From assembly GCA_021495925.1 (NCBI GenBank), contig JAKEKT010000019.1, positions 310,001 to 374,000 of the forward strand: DNA of 64,000 bases. The letters are read 5' to 3'. The notes under the pieces were generated by a model. The model was not told the DNA's origin, made no database searches, and saw only the letters and a list, made by a program, of their open reading frames with translations. Below, one piece after another: positions 53,711-62,538 of the stretch. Each line of letters opens with the position of its first letter. Within the stretch, counting starts at the first letter, position 1. The DNA comes from Diplodia intermedia (Eukaryota; Ascomycota; Dothideomycetes; Botryosphaeriales; Botryosphaeriaceae). The position numbers and the translations under genes were made by a program.

Positions 53711-56533
53711 TCAGGGAATCCTGGCGGTGACTCTCCGACCGGTGCTCTCCATGTGGTCAAGCCACAGCCTTACCGAGGCGAATTTCTTCGCCATCTTCTG
53801 CACATGTGGCTGCTTTAACGCCATGATGTAGTGGCTAAAATTTCCCACATAGAACACGTACTCTTTGGCGCGTGAGGCGTGCAGAAGAAGAAGACTTTTG
53901 TCGTGGATCAACCCAAATGGGTTGGTCGATGACGCATTGTCGGCCTTTGGGCTATGGGCGAAAATGATTGGGCGTTCTCTGCCGCTGTATCTCGCTGTCA
54001 CACAGACTTCTACCCTGGGCAGACCTCGCTTGAGCAAGGCCTGTCGGAGGCAGACCACGTCGTAAGAGTAGATGGAGATGATGGCAATGTCGTTGGCTGA
54101 GATTCCGGCGTTGTTGACGAGCTTCTCAACGCACTTGACAATCAGGGCAACACCTCCATCGTTGGTGACCGAGAAGCCGTGCTCTTGAGTCCGGCTCCAT
54201 GAGCGGACATCCACAAAGAACTCTAGTTGTCCTTTGTATCTGGGCTTGAACGGCAGCATGTCTGTTCTGAGCGCATTGGCAACCTTTTCGGAGAGGGGTG
54301 AAGGCTTTGCTTGATGGGAATAGCGGGTCATGTGGAATTTTCCGAGGAGCTTGTTGGAGAACTCGCCCAACTCTTTAGCTTGACGATAGTTCGTCCTAAG
54401 CTCGATTGCTGACAGCTCGAGGTTCTTCAAGAACCGCTCCATTGGCTGCAAGGCCAGCTGCGAGTGGAACGGACTTGTTGATGCACTTGCCAGAGGCGCT
54501 TGTGGCTGATGGTTGTCCCCAACTAGAACTACCGACATTGCTGATGCTGACATCGAGGTCAGCGCGACGCATATGTCTGGCTCGGTGAAGAGGGACATTT
54601 CGTCGAATATGACAATGTGCGGTCGAAAACCGGCCTTTGCCAGCGATGGGACGTCGTACACGACGGCGCATACGACATGGACATTGTCCAGCTGGTCGTG
54701 TCGTGTCAGGCGCGCTGACCAAGCCTTGATCTTCTCCGTCTGTGCCGATTTGACCAGCACATCCTTAAGCGATCTGTCCATACTGTAGGCGCTGAGCGTC
54801 GCTTGCGAGAAATATCTTCTCGCCATCTGATTGTCGTCGATCTCCGTCACGACACGAGCTGTCAGCATGTCGACGGTGTTGTCGGCGTGTGCGACCAACA
54901 GGACGTTGTAGTCCATTGCCATGAGCGAGGATACCATCTTGCAGATTGTGTGAGTCTTACCGACTCCAGGGCCACCACGGATGAGCAGACAAGAATTTTC
55001 CAGGTGTCCGAAGATGAGGCTATCATGGGCCAGCCTCTGGTCGGTTCCCAAGCTCTCTCTATTCCTCTTGACAATCACTTCTTCGCGGGTTTCTTGCTCT
55101 TCCGGTCGCAACCAGGGATCCTCTCTTCTTTGCCAATGCCCATAAAGGCACGGCGCCGGGCCACTGGGAATTCCCAAAAGCAGTTTGCGCAACGAGAACC
55201 AGCCTTCTCCTTCCATTGTGGTTGAGCTTGCCATTGATGTGACGATCGCCTGATACGACATATCCAGGATTTCGTCCGCCCTTTCAATGGTAACCACCAC
55301 TTCATGGCGGCCTGGGCTGATTGCGTCTGCGTGTTCGCTTCGAGCTTGCGCGTGGAGAAAGAACTCAATGCCGTTGGAGGCAATGCCCTCGACAAGGCCG
55401 CGGATGGCGTTCTCCTTGGATCTGTCTGTCGATCTCGCCAGGAAGCACTCGATCATTGTGCCCACACGCGGGATGGGCAAGTACGTGTTGCTTGGGGATG
55501 TCATGGTCAGGGTGACCCTGCTGCTCATGTCGTCATCGAATTCGAACAAGGCCTCGTGGGTGTTGCCGAGGTTGAAAATCTTGTCGAGCATGTCGGCGTG
55601 GGCCCTATGCTCCGCTAGAATTGCAGGGAGGTAGATGTTCCGGAACGCTGATGCTGTGGGATAAATGGTCCTCGGGTTTGCATCAGACCACCATTGAGAG
55701 CAAATTCTCCACTCATCCGAGTCTTCCTTGAGCCTTAGGAATGACGGGACTGGCAGCTCGCTTCGCTGCTGGCGATATGTGTCGAACATGTTTGAAGCGT
55801 TGAACTTAACTTGAGGCAGCTGCGTATAGGGCCACATGTTGCTTGGTGCACCGGGACTTAAAGCCCTTGCGGCTAAACACATATTCCAAGACTCGAAGTT
55901 GCTCTTGGTACCGGTCCATATCTCAACGCCCTCATCGCTTTGCAACATCGCTTGGACGGACGTTAAGAGCGACGATTTGATCCTGTACAACGCGCTTCTT
56001 TCGCGTACGTACAAGCTCTCGGTCGAGTCTCCGATGGTTAACTTGACGGTTGTGTCGGCTCTCTCAGAGAGGGAAGATGCTCGTACAGAGAGTTCCCGAC
56101 ACGCCTTGATTCGAACCCTCGAAACGCTCTCTCCATCCGGCGGGGTGATGCCGGCTTCGACGGAGCGATCTTCTACCACGCTTCTCTCAGCCTGTCCAAC
56201 TTGGAAAGTATTGCAGTCGATGAATTCGCAGGCATCCGGGTCGATATCGATGATGACATCTCCCTCGGGAGACGGGATCTTCAGTCGGAGCACGGGCAAG
56301 AGGACCTCCGCCTTGAGTTGCAGAGAGATCTTCTTCTCTTTGAAAGAGCCGAGGACTTGATTGGAATCCATGACAACGCATGCCATCCACCCAGAACCGG
56401 CCTTGAAAATGACTTCTTGGGACGTGTCCATTTGTCGGTGCTTCAGCCACTGGGGCATGATGATCGATCCATCAAACGTGGGCTCAACAGAAAGAGTCTC
56501 CTCTTCAAGAGGGTCCCAGAAGGAGGGAGCCAT
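53711..56533 (-). CDS. SF1 (Upf1-like) P-loop helicase, accessory
   Basis: One exon of 940 codons starts at the ATG at 56533 (MAPSFWDPLEEE). Residues 1-490 have no recognised domain. Walker A GGPGVGKTHT is near residue 520, followed by VLLVAHADNTVDML (motif Ia). A DExx box FDEMSLFTEP is near 640, then VVLVGDNHQPQAPLAS (motif III) and LRTNYRQ (motif IV). The C-terminal motif VI region reads LLLLHASRAKEYVFYVGN near 885. This layout is that of SF1B helicases such as Upf1/Sen1/ZNFX1, acting 5'-3' on RNA or DNA. All nucleotide-binding residues are present, so it is likely active. It lacks the CH domain of true Upf1. It faces the RIP island from the right as the SNF2 gene does from the left. Confidence 0.85.
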   Translation of the reverse strand: MAPSFWDPLEEETLSVEPTFDGSIIMPQWLKHRQMDTSQEVIFKAGSGWMACVVMDSNQVLGSFKEKKISLQLKAEVLLPVLRLKIPSPEGDVIIDIDPDACEFIDCNTFQVGQAERSVVEDRSVEAGITPPDGESVSRVRIKACRELSVRASSLSERADTTVKLTIGDSTESLYVRERSALYRIKSSLLTSVQAMLQSDEGVEIWTGTKSNFESWNMCLAARALSPGAPSNMWPYTQLPQVKFNASNMFDTYRQQRSELPVPSFLRLKEDSDEWRICSQWWSDANPRTIYPTASAFRNIYLPAILAEHRAHADMLDKIFNLGNTHEALFEFDDDMSSRVTLTMTSPSNTYLPIPRVGTMIECFLARSTDRSKENAIRGLVEGIASNGIEFFLHAQARSEHADAISPGRHEVVVTIERADEILDMSYQAIVTSMASSTTMEGEGWFSLRKLLLGIPSGPAPCLYGHWQRREDPWLRPEEQETREEVIVKRNRESLGTDQRLAHDSLIFGHLENSCLLIRGGPGVGKTHTICKMVSSLMAMDYNVLLVAHADNTVDMLTARVVTEIDDNQMARRYFSQATLSAYSMDRSLKDVLVKSAQTEKIKAWSARLTRHDQLDNVHVVCAVVYDVPSLAKAGFRPHIVIFDEMSLFTEPDICVALTSMSASAMSVVLVGDNHQPQAPLASASTSPFHSQLALQPMERFLKNLELSAIELRTNYRQAKELGEFSNKLLGKFHMTRYSHQAKPSPLSEKVANALRTDMLPFKPRYKGQLEFFVDVRSWSRTQEHGFSVTNDGGVALIVKCVEKLVNNAGISANDIAIISIYSYDVVCLRQALLKRGLPRVEVCVTARYSGRERPIIFAHSPKADNASSTNPFGLIHDKSLLLLHASRAKEYVFYVGNFSHYIMALKQPHVQKMAKKFASVRLWLDHMESTGRRVTARIP

Positions 56534-56639
56534 GACGCTTAGAAACTCTGGGTGAATTGTATGTTAGCAAGCTGGAGGGGCAAGACCGGTGAGGCAGTGT
56601 ACTTACCAGAAGCCGCTATTAGCTCAAGAGAGTGGGTGA

Positions 56640-56895
56640 ATGTTCAGCAACTATCTTGCGATAGTGCCTATGTTTGCGACGAGGGACTGGATGACCGAGT
56701 AAGCGTCGGAAGATCTAGAGCGCAAGATGGAGTGAGGTGAGCTTACTGACAGGTCTGCGCCGGGGTGAAGGTCACGTCGAAGGTGACGACGCAAGAATGG
56801 ACGATTGTTCGGCAACTATCGTGCGGTAACGCCTATCTTTGCGACGGGGGACTGGATGGGTGGTGAAGTAGGTTTGAGGTTCGGGTGCAACTGAC
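56640..56895. repeat. Two direct ~90-bp repeats upstream of the SF1 helicase
   Basis: TGTTCAGCAACTATCTTGCG at 56641 and TGTTCGGCAACTATCGTGCG at 56805 each continue with GCCTATNTTTGCGACG, GGACTGGATG and, further on, GATCTAG. The separation is ~164 bp. Confidence 0.65.
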
Positions 56896-57115
56896 GGAAA
56901 GATCTAGGTAGCTAAGGCCCGACCACGTGAACGCGCACGGAAGTGGAAGCCACGCTCGGCGCATCCGCGCCCTCGAACACCTCAACCCCACGCCAGTCCT
57001 TTGCTCGACTGACTTGTGAAGACACTATCATCTAAACAGAAGCGTCATCTCTTGACGGGATACACGGCTTCGGCCAGGTCAGCCCTGCGCGCTTCTCGAC
57101 CAACAGGTCGAACAG

Positions 57116-57465
57116 TCTCACCCTCGACACTGCTTCTGCCGTCAACTCCGACACGCGCCCAGAAGGCAAGTTTCCTTCGTCACGACGCGCTGGTCAAACG
57201 ACCTCACCTTGACACTGCTTCCGCCGTCAGCTACGACACCCGCCCAGAAGGCAAATTCCCTTCCTTACGACGCGACGGGCGAACGACCTCACCCTCACCC
57301 TCGACACTGCTTCTGCCGTTAACTACGACACGCGCCTAGAAGGCAAATTTCCTTCCTCAAGACGAGCTGGGCGAACGACCTCACCCTCACCTTGACACTG
57401 CTTCCGCCGTCAGCTACGACACGCGCCCAAAAGGCAAATTTCCTTCCTCACGAGGCGCCCTTAAG
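57116..57465. repeat. Minisatellite, four 85-92 bp units
   Basis: Each unit contains CCTCACC, GACACTGCTTCTGCCGTCA, ACGACACGCGCCCAGAAGG and CAAATTTCCTTCCTCACGA. The units start near 57116, 57202, 57287 and 57379. The array ends ~115 bp before the start of the next gene, in its promoter or leader. Confidence 0.85.
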
Positions 57466-57579
57466 GCGGCGATTCAAGCACACGAGTAAGTCCTGGACGT
57501 CCAAATCGCTTTTACTTGTGCTCACGGAACAGTCAGGCTAACATAGCACCCTGTGCTACTGTTACAAGACACCGTCACA

Positions 57580-58914
57580 ATGGCGCATGATTCCATGGTA
57601 TCTCACATCATCAACTTCAAACCTGAAGATGTCGAGGAGCTCGAAACAGCTAATCGCTACGGACGTTACAAGAACATCACCGGTCTAAGTGTTCTAGTGC
57701 TTTCGATTTGCTGCCAAGTCCCTTGTGGAAGGGTCAACAGCATAACGCGAGTCGAGATCATGATGGAAAGACTCCACGGCTGCGGTATTCTCGAGGAATC
57801 ACTGGATGATATCTTGGATGCCGGTGGTTTCCTTCCGGAGCAGCTTGTGCAAGTCGCATATCATTTGAGAATCAACCTCGGAATATGGGAGACAGGGTCG
57901 GCTCTTGCTTATTCGGAAGTCCAAGACATCTCTCTACCAACCGTCCTTGTCAAATACCACGGCGGGCGCCGTTGGACTGGCCTGAGACGGAAAGACGCAG
58001 AGGAAGCAAGCGCTCTTGATGTATGTCCGACCGCGTCGGTTTCACCTCATTCTAAAGAGTACGACCACATTCTTCGTCTCGTCGCTACCCTCGAGATTCC
58101 CGCTCAATTCACGGAATTGGTACCGTACTGGAGGGACGATTTGCGGAGACGATGGTACCGGCCACTTGATCAATTCGCTCTGCTATGGGATCGGTGGATT
58201 GCCTCGTTGCCGGAAGATCAGCGAGCCCACCAGGCCAACCTGCGAGCCACGGACTACCACGAACAAAAGGCACGGAGGCACGCATTCTTTCTCATGGAAA
58301 TAGCGGACTACCAAGCTAGCGTCGCCGTTACGAAACCATTCTCCCGCTTTGGCGCCATCACAGCCGAGCAGCAGGCCGAACTTCAAGTCAAGAAAAGCTC
58401 GTCCGTCTTTGAGGATACACAGGTTTTCCCTGCCGCGCAGAGACGTTGCATCCGCCAATGGCTGCGACTACTCGGCATCAAACATGGGTGGGAATTCAAG
58501 AGCTACTTTAACAGCCTTGATGTATGCCTGTGCACCTTAGAAAAGGACGGAGCAGAAAAGTACACTATCAACATATCCGATGAGAAATGCGAGTGGAGAC
58601 ACTTTAAGCAAGCATCTAACCCCCCCACTCTCTACCTTTTTAAAAAACTGGCGAGAGATCTCGGTGCGGCGGACAAGGAGTCGGAAGTCTTTCAAATGTG
58701 GGATATTTTGCCTGGTTTCTTTGACGGAGCCCATGACGGCGCCGTGGAGACTTTCCTGCTATACACCCTCCGCTCTGCCATGGAGCGGTATCGCTATCCA
58801 AAAACCGAAGTCCTCCTATCGTCAGCATCACCGTGGGCTCTAGATATCAACATCTCGATGAAAGCATTCGGAGATCGCATGAAGCATGATCTTTTCGTCA
58901 ATCGCATCGAGTGA
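57580..58914 (+). CDS. Uncharacterised 444-aa protein
   Basis: A single exon starts at the ATG at 57580 (MAHDSMVSHIINF). No family is recognised. Residues 30-150 have alternating hydrophobic segments with VLVLSICCQVPCGRVNS, EIMMERLHGCGIL, GGFLPEQLVQVAYHLRINLG and TVLVKYHGGRRWTGLR. The order Cys cluster, helix, then beta strand ending in His-Gly-Gly-x-x-Trp recalls papain-fold or OTU-like proteases, but this is only a visual impression. The C-terminal half is mixed and charged, with no membrane segment or signal peptide. The frame is clean and codon use looks coding, so the protein is probably real. It follows the SF1 helicase divergently across the minisatellite. Confidence 0.7.
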   Translation: MAHDSMVSHIINFKPEDVEELETANRYGRYKNITGLSVLVLSICCQVPCGRVNSITRVEIMMERLHGCGILEESLDDILDAGGFLPEQLVQVAYHLRINLGIWETGSALAYSEVQDISLPTVLVKYHGGRRWTGLRRKDAEEASALDVCPTASVSPHSKEYDHILRLVATLEIPAQFTELVPYWRDDLRRRWYRPLDQFALLWDRWIASLPEDQRAHQANLRATDYHEQKARRHAFFLMEIADYQASVAVTKPFSRFGAITAEQQAELQVKKSSSVFEDTQVFPAAQRRCIRQWLRLLGIKHGWEFKSYFNSLDVCLCTLEKDGAEKYTINISDEKCEWRHFKQASNPPTLYLFKKLARDLGAADKESEVFQMWDILPGFFDGAHDGAVETFLLYTLRSAMERYRYPKTEVLLSSASPWALDINISMKAFGDRMKHDLFVNRIE

Positions 58915-59054
58915 GATGAGTGGACCAGGCTTGGCTTAGAGACATGCGCTGACATGTTCTCAAACAACTGGGACATGCTTCAAGAATGATCCCGCAAAAA
59001 GTTATTTCATGGTCGGTTTCGAGCGGCGGGTTGATGGGCGTGCTTTCTGGCCCA

Positions 59055-59312
59055 ATCTCGATGCCCGCAGTCGAGGCAAAGATGCTCTGGCTTTTTTTTC
59101 CTTTTCTCGATGCCTACAATCGAGGCAAAGATGCTCTGGCTTTTTTCTTTCTTTTCTCGATACTCATAGTTGAAGCAAAGATGCTCTGGCTTTTTTTTCT
59201 TTCTTTTCTCGATACCCACAGTCGAGGCAAAGATACTCTGGCTTTTTTTCTTTCTTTTCTCGATACTCACAGTCGAGGCAAAGATGATCTGGCTTTTTTT
59301 CTTTTCCTTTCC
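59055..59312. repeat. Minisatellite, five ~50-bp units with T-tracts
   Basis: GAGGCAAAGATGCTCTGGC followed by 7-9 T, CTTTCTTTTCTCGATA and CACAGTC repeats with a period of 49-52 bp. It lies between the 3' ends of the 444-aa protein gene and the SDR gene. Confidence 0.85.
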
Positions 59313-59388
59313 AACTTTCACTCTCGTGCGGCATCAAGGAAAGATTTGTAGTAGTGAATAGAGAAGACTGGGCATGTCGACAAGTACT

Positions 59389-60362
59389 CTAAGTATAGAC
59401 AATACCACCATCAACCACCATGGTCTGTCCAGTCACGTATTCACTGTCTGGGCCAGCCAGGAAACTAACGACCTTGCTGACATCTTCCGGAACACTGGTC
59501 CTGCCAAGTGCAATCAGCTCACTTGTGTACTTCTTGATGGTATCGCCCTTCTTAGTGCCAGTCGTCTTGCCCAATTCCTCGTCTATCAAGTCCCACATTG
59601 CGGTACCAACGATGCCAGGAGCGTAGGCGTTCACGGTGATTTGGTGGGTTGCCATCTCCATGGCCATGGCCTGGGTCAGGCCGCGGACAGCCCATTTCGA
59701 AGCGGAGTAGTGGGACAGCATGGCAAAGGGCTTGAAAGCGACGATGCTGAGGTAGCAGGGTTTAGCAGGCGACTCTGCGGAGGAGGGGACTCGCATACCT
59801 TGCGCAGCCAATGAGCTTTCCGCCCCCACCTTGTTCTATCATCTGCTTGGCTGCCTCCGTGTAGCAGTGGAAGACACCGTAGACGTTGATCTCAAACATG
59901 CGGCGGAAGTCTTCGTCGGTCAACTTGAGCAGGGGCTTGACTTGAGCAATGCCGGCGTTGGCTACCATGGTGTCCAACGGCCCAAGCTCCTTGACTGAAG
60001 TGTCGACTATGTTCTTGACATCTGCACGCTTCGAGACATCTCCGATGGCGAGAGTAGACTTGCGACCCAAGTGTCTGATGTGAGATACAACCTCCTCGGC
60101 CTGAGCCTTGTTGTGGGCCATGTCATTGACAGTGACGTCGTAACCATCCTCAGCAAGACGGATGGCAATGGCTTTGCCGCTGTCAAAGAGTGAGCGAGGT
60201 ATGTGCAGGGGCAGGTACTTTGACTGACAGTCCCCTTGCAGAGCCAGTGACTATGGCTGTCTTCTGCAGCCGAGAAGAGCTCACAAACGAACGCGACCAC
60301 GGTCGAGCGACCGTGGGAGTCGAGGCTCTTAGTAGGAGCCTGGGCGCGAAGCGAGCAGGCAT
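59389..60362 (-). CDS. Short-chain dehydrogenase/reductase with mitochondrial presequence (diacetyl reductase-like)
   Basis: Three exons on the reverse strand (60229-60362, 59799-60179, 59389-59746) give 290 residues. The first ~33 residues (MPARFAPRLLLRASTPTVAR onward) are Arg/Ser-rich without acids, a typical mitochondrial targeting sequence. The SDR core has TGSARGLG spanning intron 1 for NAD(P) binding, VANAGIA, and the catalytic Tyr185-x-x-x-Lys189 in HYSASKWAV, with the Ser in GCASIVAF. The C-terminus TGQTMVVDGGIVYT is characteristic of classical SDRs of the (S)-acetoin/diacetyl reductase type. The substrate is inferred only from general similarity. Confidence 0.9.
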
Positions 60363-60949
60363 GGTGATGGAGCAGGCCGATAGCTATGGCTGAATTGACC
60401 GAAGTGCGTCGGCGAACGTCGCAGAGCAGAGCGCATTTGTATGTAGAAGCAGGTCGGGGGCAGCTACGCCGGCGGAGCAGCCGGGAGTGCGGAGTCGCGC
60501 GATGGGACAAAGCATGGCGTTGTAGCACGGTGTGGGGTAGAGCGCGCCTGCATATCCGTACAAAGTGCGGAGAAGCGTTGGCGGAACAAGGGTGATGCGC
60601 GAGAGGTTGGGGTGCAGGCGCGTGGGGGGACGCGTCTCGGCTTGCCGGAAACAGAGCGCTACGTCGCTTCGTGGTTCAGAAGTTTCAAGCAATTTCTTAT
60701 CTCCGTGGTGCTATTCCAATTTTGGGGTGGAATCAGGCAGAACACTCGCTTCTCGGAGTATGACCTCGCCAATCAAGTCGCGCGATTCTGCCACGACAAA
60801 CCCAAACCATGAAGGGATGGCGGCGGCCCTTGAACGGCAGAACAAGCGAGGCGGTGTAGTGCCAGCACAACTCAGGATGCAGATTTTCTCCCTCGGACAG
60901 TGGAAGTGCCCGGGACATAAAGCATAACAGCCGTTTAGAATCTTCAATC
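60363..60949. other. Intergenic: SDR promoter and tRNA 5' flank
   Basis: This is 587 bp upstream of both the SDR gene (reverse) and the tRNA gene (forward). Open frames of up to 120 codons lack any domain. Confidence 0.5.
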
Positions 60950-61106
60950 GCAGCTTTAGCTCACTTGGGAGAGCGCCAGGTTAGTACTCCTGAAGATTGC
61001 CTTCTCTCAACTCATCCACTAACAATTCAATAGACTGAAGTCCACTTCAGCCAACAGCCATCTGTGCGGTATCTGGAGGTACTGTGTTCGATCCACAGAA
61101 GCTGCA
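60950..61106 (+). tRNA. tRNA-Phe (GAA) with two interruptions
   Basis: Three blocks (60950-60979, 61034-61040, 61071-61106) add up to a 73-nt tRNA. The acceptor stem GCAGCTT/AAGCTGC is perfect with discriminator A. The D arm is AGCTCACTTGGGAGAGC. The anticodon arm is CCAGA-CTGAAGA-TCTGG with anticodon GAA, and the T arm is CTGTG-TTCGATC-CACAG. The internal Pol III boxes are intact (A box TAGCTCACTTG, B box GTTCGATCC). The 30-nt piece at 61041-61070 sits one base after the anticodon, where eukaryotic tRNA introns belong, and contains CTTCAG, complementary to the CTGAAG anticodon loop. The 54-nt piece at 60980-61033 lies inside the 5' strand of the anticodon stem and looks like a spliceosomal intron. 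Confidence 0.85.
60980..61033 (+). other. Spliceosomal-type intron inside the tRNA-Phe gene
   Basis: The insert begins GTTAGT after CCAG and contains ATCCACTAACAATT, a near-ideal fungal branch site ~12 nt before the end. It ends AATAG, followed directly by the remaining anticodon arm ACTGAAG. Length (54 nt), borders and branch distance are those of protein-gene introns elsewhere in this window. It is not at the canonical tRNA intron position. Whether it is removed is inference. Confidence 0.6.
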
Positions 61107-61122
61107 AGACCTTTGAAGTCTT

Positions 61123-61157
61123 ACCAGTCTCAGACTGGTTAGCAAGCCTATCTTTTT
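61123..61157 (+). terminator. Hairpin and T5 run 3' of the tRNA
   Basis: ACCAGTC-TCA-GACTGGT (61123-61139) forms a 7-bp hairpin with a 3-nt loop. It is followed at 61153-61157 by five T, a usual Pol III stop. A four-T run follows at 61161. Confidence 0.55.
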
Positions 61158-61922
61158 GCCTTTTGTTCGTCTTGATGCTGGACTTGTGCAACAGCCTCTT
61201 GGTCGTGAACTTTTTACCGGTCGTGGGGAGGTCAGAAGTGGATGTATGCAAACGAATGATGAGATAGATGTCGAGATACTTTTAGCGTCCAACTGCAACG
61301 TCGTGCGGAAACACTGCGTTGGCATCATTTTCATGCTGTGCTGTTGCTAAGTGGAGATGATGACTGCCAGCTTTCAAAGATACTATCCGACGACAACAGC
61401 ACTATGAAACCTTCTAGAAGCGAGCGGCAACACAGCTCACAAACTGCTAAACAATGCCTGAGATGGAAATTAATAATGCATTGCAAAGCCATTCAAGCTA
61501 TGCCCAGGAAAAAGAAAAGCAGATATGAATACAACAGGACCCCTTATCGAAGGCATAATGGTATCAAGCATTCCCCTCAACCAAACCCACCCAGCCCAAG
61601 AAGAAAAAGAAAAACGCCTATCGAATGGCCAATCAAACCCAACAAAAATCGTCGCTCATGATTACAATGCAGACCGACTTCACTGTCTTGCAATGTGCCA
61701 CTCCCGGCCTTGATACAACCACCAGCATAATACAACCTGTACGCATCGGAACCTGGCCGCACGCCTGAACTTACGTCCGCCCACCACTAGCCGTATGGTC
61801 CACGCGCACGTTGCTTCCATTGTTGCCGGCTGGGCTATTTACCACAACCGTCAGCAGGACGTCACAACGAGGATTATGCGAGACTGGGCATGGTGGTGGT
61901 GGCGTTGGCGTGGGTGCAGGCT
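61158..61922. other. Intergenic: tRNA 3' flank and zinc-ribbon gene 3' region
   Basis: This is about 0.8 kb, A-rich in places (61490-61650). No gene is supported. Confidence 0.5.
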
Positions 61923-62538
61923 CTACTTGTACTGCGGGTGCTGTTGGGGTGGCTGGCCATAGTCTTGCATGGGGTGTCCGCCGGGCTGTCCACCAGCGCC
62001 GCCGTTGACCTGGGCTTGGACGTCGGGACGATACCTGAGGGCTGTCAGCACTTCCTCTCCGGTGCGGGCTCTCTCCTCGCGAAAGAAAGGTGGTAGTGGC
62101 GTGACGGGTGGGTGACATACTTGATGTCCTGGTAGAAGTTGCAGATGTGGCAGCCGACCTCATGCCACGGCTTGATGGAGAAGGGAATGATGGGGACGAA
62201 GCAGAAGGTGAACCATTGCCTATCGGAAGTGGGCGCAGATAGTCAGCGGGTCTTGTGCGACATATGTGGTTTGATTGAGAGCGCCGGCTTGGCGTGCGCG
62301 CGCGCGACACAGCGAACGGGAATCGTAGAGAGCTGTACCAGCGCTTGAAGACGTGACCGGAGAAGTTGCCGCAATTCTGGCACTGGCACGTGACGTTTTC
62401 GTAGCCCTTGAGGCGCGAGGTGAAGGCTGGCGAGAGGCGTTAGCTATGCGGATGCTGCGTAGGAGCGGCCGGCGTGTGCACGGAGCTATGCGAGAGCTGC
62501 TACTCACTGTGTTGACCACACGTGAAGAAGAAGAACAT
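61923..62538 (-). CDS. Small zinc-ribbon protein
   Basis: Four exons on the reverse strand (62508-62538, 62339-62426, 62122-62220, 61923-62034) join in phase into 109 residues. The start MFFFFTCGQH is followed by ENVTCQCQNCGNFSGHVFKR, then QWFTFCFVPIIPFSIKPWHE and VGCHICNFYQ. The CxxC pairs form the zinc-ribbon found in a conserved fungal family of ~110-residue proteins. The C-terminus is Gly/Gln/Pro-rich, ending PPQQHPQYK. The hydrophobic middle could touch a membrane. Function is unknown. No single open frame reveals this gene. Confidence 0.88.

Noticed and set aside
59007..59351. Frames over the T-tract minisatellite (both strands)
   Set aside because: Lys/Phe-rich translations of a 50-bp tandem repeat; no gene features.
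60980..61033. Reading the whole 60980-61070 stretch as one ordinary tRNA intron
   Set aside because: It would remove the anticodon (ACTGAAG at 61034-61040) and leave a 66-nt molecule without an anticodon loop.
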